A stretch of 8,415 nucleotides of DNA from contig DHOI01000055.1 of NCBI GenBank assembly GCA_002409725.1, forward strand, positions 12,642 to 21,056. Direction: 5' to 3'. The position numbers and the translations under genes were made by a program. The stretch's first letter is position 1, and every line of letters starts with the position of its first letter. The stretch is from Christensenella sp. UBA5394. Its GTDB lineage: Bacteria; Bacillota; Clostridia; Christensenellales; CAG-138. The notes below the pieces were generated by a model. That model was not told where the DNA came from, did not search any database, and saw nothing but the letters and a program-made list of their open reading frames with translations. Positions 1-5,947 of the stretch are shown here, one piece after another.

Positions 1-26
1 CACAGGCACAAGCAAACCCTGTAAGC

Positions 27-56
27 TCAAAAAAGTGGCCGTAGCCACTTTTTTGA
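27..56 (-). terminator. Intrinsic terminator of the osmoprotectant transporter operon (probably bidirectional)
   Basis: Perfect 13-bp inverted repeat (TCAAAAAAGTGGC at 27-39, GCCACTTTTTTGA at 44-56) with a CGTA loop. Read on the minus strand it ends in six T residues and lies 55 bp past the ATPase stop codon, so it should end that operon. The A/T runs are symmetric, so it could also stop a plus-strand gene left of the window. The first 26 bases hold nothing I can identify. Confidence 0.88.
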
Positions 57-64
57 CACGCTGA

Positions 65-91
65 GCGCGGCGCATTTTCGATGCGCCGCGC
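65..91. repeat. GC-rich perfect hairpin between ATPase stop and terminator
   Basis: Perfect 11-bp inverted repeat GCGCGGCGCAT (65-75) and ATGCGCCGCGC (81-91) with a 5-base loop. It lacks a T tract, so it is not itself a canonical terminator. It may stabilise the mRNA 3' end or be a small REP-like palindrome. It lies between the proV-like stop codon (111) and the terminator at 27-56. Confidence 0.6.
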
Positions 92-110
92 AGCCGGTTT
101 AGTCGCCCTG

Positions 111-1286
111 TTATAACATGCTGGAGAGTACCGCCGCTTTGGTCACGATACCTTTTAATGCCCCGCTTTCATCCACCACGGCGATGGGCACGCGGGCCCC
201 GGCAGCGAGGGGCAGTACGTCGCTCACCAGGGTATCCTCGGGCACGGTGGATATATCCGCCTGGAGCACGTCGGCGATGCTCAAATCCTCGCGGTGGGCG
301 CGGACTGCCTCGTCGATGGTGAGGATGCCCTTGAGGCGCATGCTCTGGCCCCGCACATAGACGCTGGAAACACCGTTTGTCTGCATCTCCCGGATAGCGT
401 GGGTGATGCTATCCGTAAGGCGCACGAGGCAGGCTGGCTTGAGCATGATATCACATACGCTCAGTACGCGGGTCTTATCCGCACCGTCGATAAAGGTACG
501 CACATAATCGTTGGCCGGATGCTGGCTCATCGCCGCCGGGGTATCGACCTGCTCCAGGCGGCCATCCCGCATGATGGCCACCGTGTCCCCCAGCTTGAAG
601 GCTTCGTTGATATCGTGCGTGATAAAGATAATGGTTTTATTAAGCTTTTTCTGCAAATCCATTAATTCAAACTGCATATCGTTGCGCACCAGCGGATCGA
701 GGGCGGAAAACGGCTCATCCATGAGAAGCACCTCCGGGTCGTTTGCCAGCGCGCGGGCAAGCCCAACGCGTTGTCGCATGCCGCCCGATAAGCTTTCGAT
801 CGTGGCTTTTTCCCAGCCTTCTAGCCCAACAAGAGAAATGGCCTCCATCGCGCGTGTTTCTCGCTCCTCCCGCGAAACGCCGCATACCTCTAGCCCATAA
901 GCGACATTGCCCAGTACGTTTCTGTGGCTCATCAGCCCGAAAGACTGAAATACCATAGCAGCCTTATGCCGCCGGAATTCAAGCAGCTCATGTTTTGACA
1001 TTTTCATCAAATCAACGCCGTCAAAAAGGATGGAGCCGGAGCTGGGGCGATTCAGGCGATTGAAGCACCGTACCAGGGTTGATTTTCCGGACCCGGACAG
1101 GCCGATGATAACAAAGATTTCGCCCCTGGGGATATTTAGATTAATATCATACAGCGCAGTCGTTACGCCGGTTTTACGAAGCACGCCATCCTTGTCCGCT
1201 CCTTTGCTTAGCATCTCGACCGCTTCGTCACGCCGTAGGCCATACAGCTTGGACAGGTTTCTGGTTTCAATAATTATGTCGCTCAA
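111..1286 (-). CDS. proV: Glycine betaine/proline ABC transporter ATP-binding protein with tandem CBS domains
   Basis: Cytoplasmic ATPase subunit (391 aa) of a type I osmoprotectant importer; ATP hydrolysis drives uptake of glycine betaine or related compatible solutes. Visible motifs: Walker A GLSGSGKST at residues 62-70, Q-loop Q114, signature LSGGMRQR at 166-173, Walker B VLLMDE at 186-191, D-loop SALD at 194-197 and switch H224. The N-terminal extension before the nucleotide-binding core and the length are typical of ProV/OpuAA. Residues about 275-391 form two CBS modules, which in OpuA-type transporters sense ionic strength or bind c-di-AMP. The start is TTG: its first four bases (TTGA) overlap the permease stop TGA, with a GTGAGG ribosome binding site close upstream, so translation is probably coupled. 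It is last in the operon; the proV/opuAA name is by family, and the exact solute cannot be read from sequence. Confidence 0.95.
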   Translation of the reverse strand: MSDIIIETRNLSKLYGLRRDEAVEMLSKGADKDGVLRKTGVTTALYDINLNIPRGEIFVIIGLSGSGKSTLVRCFNRLNRPSSGSILFDGVDLMKMSKHELLEFRRHKAAMVFQSFGLMSHRNVLGNVAYGLEVCGVSREERETRAMEAISLVGLEGWEKATIESLSGGMRQRVGLARALANDPEVLLMDEPFSALDPLVRNDMQFELMDLQKKLNKTIIFITHDINEAFKLGDTVAIMRDGRLEQVDTPAAMSQHPANDYVRTFIDGADKTRVLSVCDIMLKPACLVRLTDSITHAIREMQTNGVSSVYVRGQSMRLKGILTIDEAVRAHREDLSIADVLQADISTVPEDTLVSDVLPLAAGARVPIAVVDESGALKGIVTKAAVLSSML

Positions 1287-2155
1287 TTTTCCTCACCGCC
1301 CGACTCTTCTTTTTTTGAGAACCACCCCTGCGTCAAACGGTCAAGGATGATGGCAAGGATGACGACCGCGCTGCCCGCGACAAAGCCGCGGGATATTTCG
1401 ATTCGGTTTACAGCGATGAGCACTTCGTTTCCCAGCCCACGCGCGCCGATCATGGAGCAGGTAACCACCATAGACATAGCCATCATCAGCGTTTGATTGA
1501 TGCCGGTCATAATGGTGGGCAGCGCCTGCGGAACCTGCACTTTAAACAGAAGCTGCGCACGCGTAGAGCCGAAGGAGCACGCCGCCTCCACCACCTCGGC
1601 GTTCACCTGGCGAATGCCGAGGCTGGTCAGGCGAATGACCGGAACCATGGAATAAATCACGGTTGCAATCACGGCGGAGGCGGACCCCATGCCGAAAAAG
1701 ATGACCGCCGGAATTAGGTACACAAAAACTGGCATGGTTTGCATCATATCAAGGATTGGCCGTACAATCCTGTTTGCATGCTCGGAGCCGGATATCAGTA
1801 CGCCGATGGGCAGGCCGATAACCAGTGCAATGATCACACCCGCCAAAACGATGGAGAGCGTAAGGTTCATCAAGCCCCACAGGCCGAACGCGCCGATGAC
1901 GCACAGCAGAAGGCTGTAAAAAATGCCGGAGCGAATGCGCCTATGCGCCTTCCATGAAAGGAAAAATACGATGCCAATCAGAGCAAACCAGGGGATATAG
2001 CTGAATACCCAGTTAATAGCGCCAACAAAATTCGTGAGCGCCGACTTGATCCCGTCGAAAAAGCTGGAATATGAAGCCGCAAAGCCGCGAACCGCCTGGT
2101 CGATTGCGTCCGTATCTAAATTTACTTCAAAAGGAAAATTAAAAAGCCAATCCAT
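1283..2155 (-). CDS. proW: Glycine betaine/proline ABC transporter permease
   Basis: Integral membrane permease (290 aa) of the osmoprotectant importer, MetI-like fold. An N-terminal amphipathic segment (1-50) precedes hydrophobic helices at about 52-67, 78-96, 98-122, 137-155, 160-174 and further helices near 215-235 and 258-272. The cytoplasmic EAA loop that docks on the ATPase is at about 190-213 (EAACSFGSTRAQ onwards, with the conserved G196). The conserved GLPIGVL, MMQTMPVFVYLIPA and MIGARGLG stretches are typical of ProW/OpuAB. It lacks a fused binding domain, unlike BusAB/OpuABC of lactic acid bacteria. ATG start with AGGGAGG about 5 bases upstream; 22 bp separate it from the binding-protein stop and it overlaps the ATPase start by 4 bp. 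A single homodimeric permease is expected. Confidence 0.95.
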   Translation of the reverse strand: MDWLFNFPFEVNLDTDAIDQAVRGFAASYSSFFDGIKSALTNFVGAINWVFSYIPWFALIGIVFFLSWKAHRRIRSGIFYSLLLCVIGAFGLWGLMNLTLSIVLAGVIIALVIGLPIGVLISGSEHANRIVRPILDMMQTMPVFVYLIPAVIFFGMGSASAVIATVIYSMVPVIRLTSLGIRQVNAEVVEAACSFGSTRAQLLFKVQVPQALPTIMTGINQTLMMAMSMVVTCSMIGARGLGNEVLIAVNRIEISRGFVAGSAVVILAIILDRLTQGWFSKKEESGGEEN

Positions 2156-2177
2156 AATACCTCCCTTGTTTACAGGC

Positions 2178-3173
2178 TCAGCCTATGGACGAATATAGTT
2201 TTTCCACCTGCTCGGCAGTGAGCCAGGTTTCCACCATATCGCGGTGCTCGTTTAAAAACCATTTCGCCGCAGTCTTATAATCCGCGTTTGTCTCCTCCAT
2301 ATAGGCAAGCGCTTCGCTGGTTAAAGCAGAAGAGGTTTGATAATGGGATAGGAATTCGCAAAACGCCGGATCGCTTTCATAAAAGTCATTGCTGACGCAC
2401 ACCGTGACCCTTACGGAAGGGCACATGCACTTGCCCTCATAATATTGGGCTTCGTCGTAAGGTTCATCCTCCAGGAGGACAAAATCATATTTGCCCAGCA
2501 GCCAGGTAGGCTCCCAATAATATGCCACCACCGGATCACCCTTATCGTAAGCCGATACAAGCACGGCGCTCGTCGCGGCGTCGGTGCCCGGTTCCAGATA
2601 GTTATAGCCTTCGTCCAGGCCATAGTGCAGGTACTTTTTGTGCATAATATCCGTGATCTCCCAGCCCGCGATACCGCCATAGATAATGCCCTTGGACGGG
2701 TTCTCGGGATCTTTAAAGAGATGCGCGTAGTCCTTCAGATCCGCAACTGTTTTTAAATCCGGCGCCATCGGCTCTATGCCGCGCGAAGCGTCTCCTTCGA
2801 TCACATAACGCGGCACATAAAAGCCCTGTGCGTTATCGCCAAAATTCACGCCAAGCTCCTTGAGCGACCCGGCAGCAATGTCACTTGCATAGTTGGGCAG
2901 GTTATCTGTCCATACCTCCATATGTACGTCTATTTCACCCTTCTTTACCGCCTCATGCGTGATGGGTGTGCTGCCGGATACCTCGGTCCAGTTATAGCCG
3001 AACACCTCCTCCGCTACGGTGCCCGACACAGCATTGTGAAACAAGATAGAATCCCAGCCGACGTCGGCAAACGTTATCGTCTTGGTTTTGCTCTTGGGGG
3101 AACATCCTGCAACGCAGCATATCAGCGCGGCAAATACAGAAAACAAGGCTATTGTTTTTCGGTTGTGTTTCAT
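2178..3173 (-). CDS. proX: Glycine betaine/proline ABC transporter substrate-binding lipoprotein
   Basis: Extracellular, membrane-anchored binding protein (331 aa, OpuAC-type fold) that captures the compatible solute and delivers it to the permease. The signal peptide has basic residues K2, R5 and K6, a hydrophobic core 7-20 and a lipobox VAGC with the lipidated Cys at residue 24. Tryptophans in the segments VGWDS, MEVWTDN and YYWEPTW are candidates for the aromatic cage that holds the trimethylammonium group in this family. The ATG at 3173 is chosen because AAGGAGGG lies 7 bases upstream and it gives a proper signal peptide; the in-frame extension to 3287 would run through the promoter. First gene of the operon, directly behind the promoter at 3210-3238. 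The solute (glycine betaine, proline betaine or carnitine) is not determined. Confidence 0.95.
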   Translation of the reverse strand: MKHNRKTIALFSVFAALICCVAGCSPKSKTKTITFADVGWDSILFHNAVSGTVAEEVFGYNWTEVSGSTPITHEAVKKGEIDVHMEVWTDNLPNYASDIAAGSLKELGVNFGDNAQGFYVPRYVIEGDASRGIEPMAPDLKTVADLKDYAHLFKDPENPSKGIIYGGIAGWEITDIMHKKYLHYGLDEGYNYLEPGTDAATSAVLVSAYDKGDPVVAYYWEPTWLLGKYDFVLLEDEPYDEAQYYEGKCMCPSVRVTVCVSNDFYESDPAFCEFLSHYQTSSALTSEALAYMEETNADYKTAAKWFLNEHRDMVETWLTAEQVEKLYSSIG

Positions 3174-3200
3174 GTTTCCCTCCTTCTCTAAATTTAATAA

Positions 3201-3227
3201 ACAACTTGTATTATATAACCAAGTTGT
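3201..3227. promoter_or_regulatory. Candidate operator dyad over the transporter promoter -10 box
   Basis: Perfect 8-bp inverted repeat, ACAACTTG at 3201-3208 and CAAGTTGT at 3220-3227, with an 11-bp AT-rich spacer centred on the -10 hexamer. A dimeric repressor bound here would block RNA polymerase. Partly overlapping it are two direct TTGTCA copies at 3224-3229 and 3232-3237. The divergent BusR-like protein is the obvious candidate ligand; this assignment is inferred from position and family. Confidence 0.5.
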
Positions 3228-3238
3228 CACTTTGTCAA
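3210..3238 (-). promoter_or_regulatory. Consensus sigma-A promoter of the osmoprotectant transporter operon
   Basis: On the minus strand, TTGACA (3238-3233), a 17-bp spacer and TATAAT (3215-3210), matching the vegetative consensus at all twelve positions. It lies 37 bp upstream of the proX-like start codon. So strong a core promoter usually needs repression when the product is not wanted, which fits the overlapping dyad and the adjacent repressor gene. Confidence 0.85.
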
Positions 3239-3291
3239 ATCGTCCATTGTCCGTGCAAGATGGGCGCTTGTGCGCCACAATGTGCATCGAA

Positions 3292-3320
3292 TTGTATTCC
3301 AGGGTATAATATGATATATT
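3292..3320 (+). promoter_or_regulatory. Probable promoter of the busR-like/glycosyltransferase operon
   Basis: TTGTAT at 3292-3297, a 17-bp spacer and TATATT at 3315-3320, the latter preceded by TGA, giving an extended -10. A perfect TATAAT at 3305-3310 is an alternative -10 but has no good -35 at the right distance. The start codon follows 44 bp downstream with GGAGG at 3352-3356. The two divergent promoters are about 55 bp apart, so a regulator bound between them could act on both. Confidence 0.55.
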
Positions 3321-3363
3321 AGCTTTGCCGGGCCTGGGTCCGGCTAAAATTGGAGGCTTATTG

Positions 3364-4005
3364 ATGGTACAAATCGAACGAAACCGGGATAATACATCTA
3401 TCTATGCGAAAATCGCCTATGATATCGCGGCGCGCATCGCATCCGGCGAGGTGGCCGAGGGCGCGCGCTTTTCTGGCCGCTCGCTGATGGGCTCCTCCTA
3501 CCGCGTTTCCCAGGAGACCATCCGCCGGGCCATGAAGCTGCTTTCAGATATGAACATCATCGAGATCAAGCAAAACAGCGGGGCTATGGTCGTCTCCCGA
3601 AAAAAGGCGGCGGCTTACCTCGAGAAGCGCCGCATGGGCAGGGATATACACGCGCTCAAAACAGAACTCAAAAACCTGATGGAGCAGCGCGCCACGCTGG
3701 ATATCCGTATACAGAAGCTGGTTTCCGAAATTCTTGACCTGAACGACCGCTTTGAGAAAAGCAACCCCCTGCGCAATTATGAGTTTCGCCTGGGCGAAGG
3801 CTCGCCCCTCCTCGGTCGTACAATCCGCGAGTGCGAGTTCCGCCGCCATACAGGCGCCTTGATCGTGGCGCTCAAGCGGGGCGAGGAGGTCTTCCTCCCG
3901 CCGGATCCGGATATGGCGCTGGAGGACGGCGATACGCTGATGATTGCGGGCAGCCCCATGGGCGCCCTGCAAGCCGATGCCCTCATCAAAGGAGAAGCGT
4001 TATGA
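3364..4005 (+). CDS. busR: BusR-like GntR/RCK_C transcriptional repressor of osmoprotectant uptake
   Basis: Cytoplasmic DNA-binding regulator (213 aa). Residues about 8-80 form a GntR-type winged helix (recognition-helix region SQETIRRAMKLL at 49-60), about 82-132 is heptad-rich and predicted coiled coil, and about 138-208 is an RCK_C (TrkA-C) domain with EGSPLLGRTIRE and LEDGDTLMIAG typical of that fold. This exact order defines BusR, which in streptococci and lactococci binds c-di-AMP through RCK_C and represses the betaine transporter busAB. Here it is divergent from a betaine-type transporter, supporting the same role. The ATG at 3364 is preferred over an upstream TTG at 3325 because GGAGG sits 7 bases before it. 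The stop overlaps the next start (ATGA), indicating translational coupling. The regulated solute and c-di-AMP binding are inferred from the family. Confidence 0.88.
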   Translation: MVQIERNRDNTSIYAKIAYDIAARIASGEVAEGARFSGRSLMGSSYRVSQETIRRAMKLLSDMNIIEIKQNSGAMVVSRKKAAAYLEKRRMGRDIHALKTELKNLMEQRATLDIRIQKLVSEILDLNDRFEKSNPLRNYEFRLGEGSPLLGRTIRECEFRRHTGALIVALKRGEEVFLPPDPDMALEDGDTLMIAGSPMGALQADALIKGEAL

Positions 4006-5231
4006 TCATCCTGCAATGCACGGATTCCTTTTTGCCCATTGTGGACGGCGTGGGCCGCGTGGCTTATCAATATGCCAGGACGCTGGCGGAAAAGGGGCAT
4101 GAGTGCTACGTATCCGCGCCCATGTCGGATGCCGGCTTCCGGGGCGGCTGGCCCTTTGATCTGGTGGATTTCTGGGGCACGGCCGTGCCGGGCTCCCCCC
4201 AATACACCATGGGCCTGCCCGTGCTCGATAAGCACTACCACGCCCGCATGAGCCGAATTGCGCCCCAGATCGTGCATGCGCACACGCCGTTTTTTGCCGG
4301 CCAGGAGGCCATGCGTATGGCCCTTAAGCACGATGTGCCGCTGGTATCCACCTTCCATTCTAAGTATTACGACGATTTTTATAAAGCCACCCGCGGCAGC
4401 GGCCGCCTGGCCACCCTGGGCGTGAAGCTGGTGGTGGAATTTTACGAGCATTGCGACGAGGTTTGGGCCGTGAGCCAGCCTTCTGCGGATGTGCTGCGCG
4501 ATTACGGCTTCAAGGGCGACGTCGTAGTGATGGATAACGGCACGGATCCCTGGCCCGTCAGCCCTGCGGATAAGGCCAAAGCGGCGGAATCCATCCGTTA
4601 TGCAGAGGGCGAGCCCCTACTGCTCTATGTCGGCCAGCTCAACTGGAAAAAAAACATCCTGCACATTCTGGAAGCCTGTGCCCTGTTGATGGAGCACGAC
4701 CGGCCCTTCCGGCTGGTGCTGGTGGGCCAAGGCCCCGACGAGGCCGCCATCCGCGGCAAGGCCGATGCGCTCGGCCTTACCGAGCGTGTAGTCTTTACCG
4801 GCCACATTCTGGATGCGGGCCTTTTGGGCGGCCTCTACCAGCTGGCCGACCTGTTCGTATTTCCCTCCATTTACGATACCTCCTCGCTGGTACTGCGCGA
4901 GGCTGCGGTCATGGGCACCCCGGCTGTGGTCACGGCGGGCAGCTGCCCGGCTGAGGTAGTGTGCCACGGTGTAAATGGCTTCCTCGCGGAGGACGACGCC
5001 GCCGACCTTGCCCGCGTCATCCAAAGCGCGCTCGCCTCTCCCGATCTTCCCGCCATTGGCCGACGCGCCCAGGAGACCATTCCCGTACCTTGGTCTGTCA
5101 TCTTGGACAAGGTGCTAGAGCGCTACCAGGCGCTGATCGACGACTACGCCCGCGCGGAAACCAAGCCCCGGCACGAGCTGCTGCGCGAGCGCCTGCGCAG
5201 CCGCCTAGCCCTGCAGCAAAAAACCGATTGA
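4002..5231 (+). CDS. Glycosyltransferase family 4 protein (GT-B fold)
   Basis: Predicted retaining glycosyltransferase (409 aa) using a nucleotide-sugar donor. The N-terminal Rossmann domain carries DGVGRVAYQYARTLAEKGHE (15-34) and VHAHTPFF (91-98), typical of GT4 acceptor domains; the C-terminal donor domain has LLLYVGQLNWKKN (206-218, phosphate-binding K216/K217) and LVLVGQGPDE (238-247). The family E-x7-E motif appears as D292-x7-E300 in YDTSSLVLREAA, with Asp replacing the first Glu. The overall pattern resembles enzymes making membrane glycolipids such as glucosyl-diacylglycerols, but the acceptor is not established. The start at 4002 is chosen because ATGA overlaps the busR-like stop with AAAGGAG 8 bases upstream; an upstream in-frame start at 3831 would lie inside busR. 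The basic, Arg-rich C-terminal tail (about 385-404) could aid membrane association. No terminator is visible before the tRNA promoter. Confidence 0.87.
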   Translation: MIILQCTDSFLPIVDGVGRVAYQYARTLAEKGHECYVSAPMSDAGFRGGWPFDLVDFWGTAVPGSPQYTMGLPVLDKHYHARMSRIAPQIVHAHTPFFAGQEAMRMALKHDVPLVSTFHSKYYDDFYKATRGSGRLATLGVKLVVEFYEHCDEVWAVSQPSADVLRDYGFKGDVVVMDNGTDPWPVSPADKAKAAESIRYAEGEPLLLYVGQLNWKKNILHILEACALLMEHDRPFRLVLVGQGPDEAAIRGKADALGLTERVVFTGHILDAGLLGGLYQLADLFVFPSIYDTSSLVLREAAVMGTPAVVTAGSCPAEVVCHGVNGFLAEDDAADLARVIQSALASPDLPAIGRRAQETIPVPWSVILDKVLERYQALIDDYARAETKPRHELLRERLRSRLALQQKTD

Positions 5232-5245
5232 TACAAATAAATCTG

Positions 5246-5273
5246 TTGACTTTGATCTGAAAAACTGTATAAT
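5246..5273 (+). promoter_or_regulatory. Promoter of tRNA-Glu
   Basis: TTGACT at 5246-5251, a 16-bp spacer and TATAAT at 5268-5273, ending 21 bp before the mature tRNA 5' end. It begins just 14 bp after the glycosyltransferase stop codon, so the tRNA has its own strong promoter even if upstream transcription reads through. Confidence 0.85.
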
Positions 5274-5294
5274 GGAATGCGTAGCGTATTTTTC

Positions 5295-5370
5295 GCTCGG
5301 TTCGTCTAGTGGCCTAGGACACCGCCCTCTCACGGCGGGAACAGGGGTTCGACTCCCCTACCGGGTACCA
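5295..5370 (+). tRNA. tRNA-Glu (anticodon CTC)
   Basis: A full cloverleaf can be drawn by eye. Acceptor stem GCTCGGT (5295-5301) pairs with ACCGGGT (5360-5366) with two G-U pairs. D-stem GTCT/GGAC encloses AGTGGCCTA. Anticodon stem CCGCC (5322-5326) and GGCGG (5334-5338) encloses CTCTCAC with anticodon CTC at 5329-5331. T-arm AGGGG-TTCGACT-CCCCT. Discriminator A at 5367 and a genomically encoded CCA at 5368-5370. Anticodon CTC reads GAG, a codon frequent in the GC-rich neighbours. Confidence 0.97.
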
Positions 5371-5410
5371 AAACCAAAGGCTCATCCCGTTAAGGATGGG
5401 CCTTTGGTTT
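5371..5410 (+). terminator. Terminator of tRNA-Glu
   Basis: Inverted repeat with 17-base arms (5371-5387 and 5394-5410; AAACCAAAGGC... against ...GCCTTTGGTTT) broken by one G-U pair, with loop CGTTAA. It begins at the base after the CCA end. The T-rich right arm and following CCTTT suit intrinsic termination. Confidence 0.8.
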
Positions 5411-5423
5411 CCTTTGATCAAGA

Positions 5424-5550
5424 GGTAGGGGAGTCGAAGGGTATGGCCGAGCCGCGCGAGGTAAAAAGCAGTCCGGTGGACTGTTTCTTAGTACCCCGGG
5501 CTGGCGGCGGCACTGCACCAGTGCCGCCGGGGCTCCCCTACCGGGTACCA
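5424..5550 (+). repeat. Structured palindromic element carrying antisense and sense copies of the tRNA-Glu 3' end
   Basis: The left arm at 5424-5438 (GGTAGGGGAGTCGAA) is the exact reverse complement of tRNA bases 5348-5362. The right end at 5533-5550 is an exact 18-base copy of tRNA bases 5353-5370 including CCA, offset by 180 bp. The outer 10-bp arms (5424-5433 and 5533-5542) pair perfectly and enclose two hairpins: 5466-5474 with 5478-5486 (core CAGTCC-GGT-GGACTG) and 5506-5515 with 5519-5528 (GGCGGCACTG-CAC-CAGTGCCGCC). The result is a three-way junction with a tRNA-like tail. It could be a MITE/REP-like element that targets tRNA ends, a remnant of site-specific integration, or a functional structured RNA. 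The geometry is seen directly; the interpretation is open. Confidence 0.7.
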
Positions 5551-5575
5551 GGTAATGGCTCAGTCATTGAGACAA

Positions 5576-5606
5576 TGAAAAAGTCCAGTCCATCTGGGCT
5601 TTTTCA
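5576..5606 (+). terminator. Second intrinsic terminator downstream of the tRNA-end copy
   Basis: TGAAAAAGTCCAG (5576-5588) and CTGGGCTTTTTCA (5594-5606) form a 13-bp stem with one G-U pair and loop TCCAT. It follows the second tRNA 3'-end copy by 25 bp, repeating the tRNA-then-terminator layout seen at 5295-5410. Confidence 0.7.
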
Positions 5607-5855
5607 CGTTTTGGGAGTGATTCCACCAGCCCGGAATGACATGCTTTTGGCCTTTGGGTATGCGCCGGGCGGCAATTTGAACCCACCTGAACCCCCCTCA
5701 AGAAAAATGAACCCCCTCCGCAGATTTGCCCCCCCCTATGCTCATTTGGCCGGGGGGTGCATACCTGATAACGAAAAGCTAGTGGACATGTTTCCGGAGA
5801 CGGGGCTATCGTTTTACGGTATAGTTGTCACGCCAACGGATGTGCCGTCTTCAAA
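5607..5855. other. Non-coding stretch with phased TGAACCC repeats; possible insertion-sequence end
   Basis: No credible gene. Exact TGAACCC copies lie at 5678, 5688 and 5708, that is 10 and 20 bp apart, followed by a related ATTTGCCCC near 5725. An imperfect 17-bp inverted repeat (GGTATGC at 5657-5663, GCATACC at 5759-5765) brackets them. On the minus strand the GGGTTCA...GGGTTCA...GGGTTCA pattern is reminiscent of the multiple transposase-binding repeats at the ends of IS21-family elements, but no transposase gene is present. The segment looks like a degraded mobile-element junction between the tRNA locus and the efflux unit. Bases 5766-5855 hold nothing I recognise. Confidence 0.35.
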
Positions 5856-5884
5856 TTGACAAACGCTGTATATAATGTTAAAGT
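5856..5884 (+). promoter_or_regulatory. Promoter region of the mef-like leader transcript
   Basis: TTGACA at 5856-5861 with TAAAGT at 5879-5884 gives a 17-bp spacer. A perfect TATAAT at 5871-5876 is also present but only 9 bp from TTGACA, so the two cannot be used together; TATAAT would need the weak TCTTCA at 5848-5853 as -35. Either choice starts transcription shortly before the ribosome binding site at 5901-5907. The exact start site cannot be fixed from sequence. Confidence 0.6.
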
Positions 5885-5919
5885 AGATTATAACCTTAAC
5901 AAGGAGGATTACCGCATCT

Positions 5920-5946
5920 ATGACGGCCAGCATGCGTTTAAAATGA
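5920..5946 (+). CDS. Macrolide-sensing leader peptide MTASMRLK upstream of the mef-like gene
   Basis: Eight-codon ORF (ATG at 5920, TGA at 5944-5946) behind AAGGAGG at 5901-5907, 12 bases before the ATG. The peptide MTASMRLK ends in Arg-Leu-Lys, a +X+ motif at which macrolide- or ketolide-bound ribosomes stall. From memory, the leader described for mef(A)/mef(E) in streptococci is MTASMRLR or nearly so, and ErmDL begins MTHSMRLR; I cannot check the exact match here. Stalling with Leu7 (5938-5940) in the P site would place the ribosome's leading edge near 5955, over the left arm of the hairpin starting at 5948. It is thus the likely drug sensor of an attenuator controlling the efflux gene at 6178. 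Too short to be found by ordinary gene prediction. Confidence 0.85.
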   Translation: MTASMRLK

Positions 5947-5947
5947 G

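Noticed and set aside
3174..3287. Longer start for the binding protein at 3287
   Set aside because: The extension overlaps the consensus promoter and would bury the lipoprotein signal peptide; the ATG at 3173 has the ribosome binding site.
3831..4001. Longer start for the glycosyltransferase at 3831
   Set aside because: It would overlap busR by 175 bp in another frame; 4002 has an AAAGGAG site and the typical ATGA coupling.
3777..4451. 224-codon minus-strand ORF opposite busR and the glycosyltransferase
   Set aside because: His/Gly/Ala-rich antisense shadow of two well-supported GC-rich genes.
5272..5859. 195-codon plus-strand ORF across the tRNA region
   Set aside because: It runs straight through tRNA-Glu, two terminators and the palindromic element, and has low-complexity Pro/Gly-rich translation; no ribosome binding site or family resemblance.
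5810..5870. Minus-strand frame reading FEDGTSVGV, suggesting a recombinase C-terminus
   Set aside because: Only a short peptide before a stop, overlapping the mef promoter; too little to support homology.
5856..5876. TTGACA and TATAAT as one promoter before the mef leader
   Set aside because: They are only 9 bp apart, far below the 16-18 bp needed for one polymerase; other -10 pairings are given instead.
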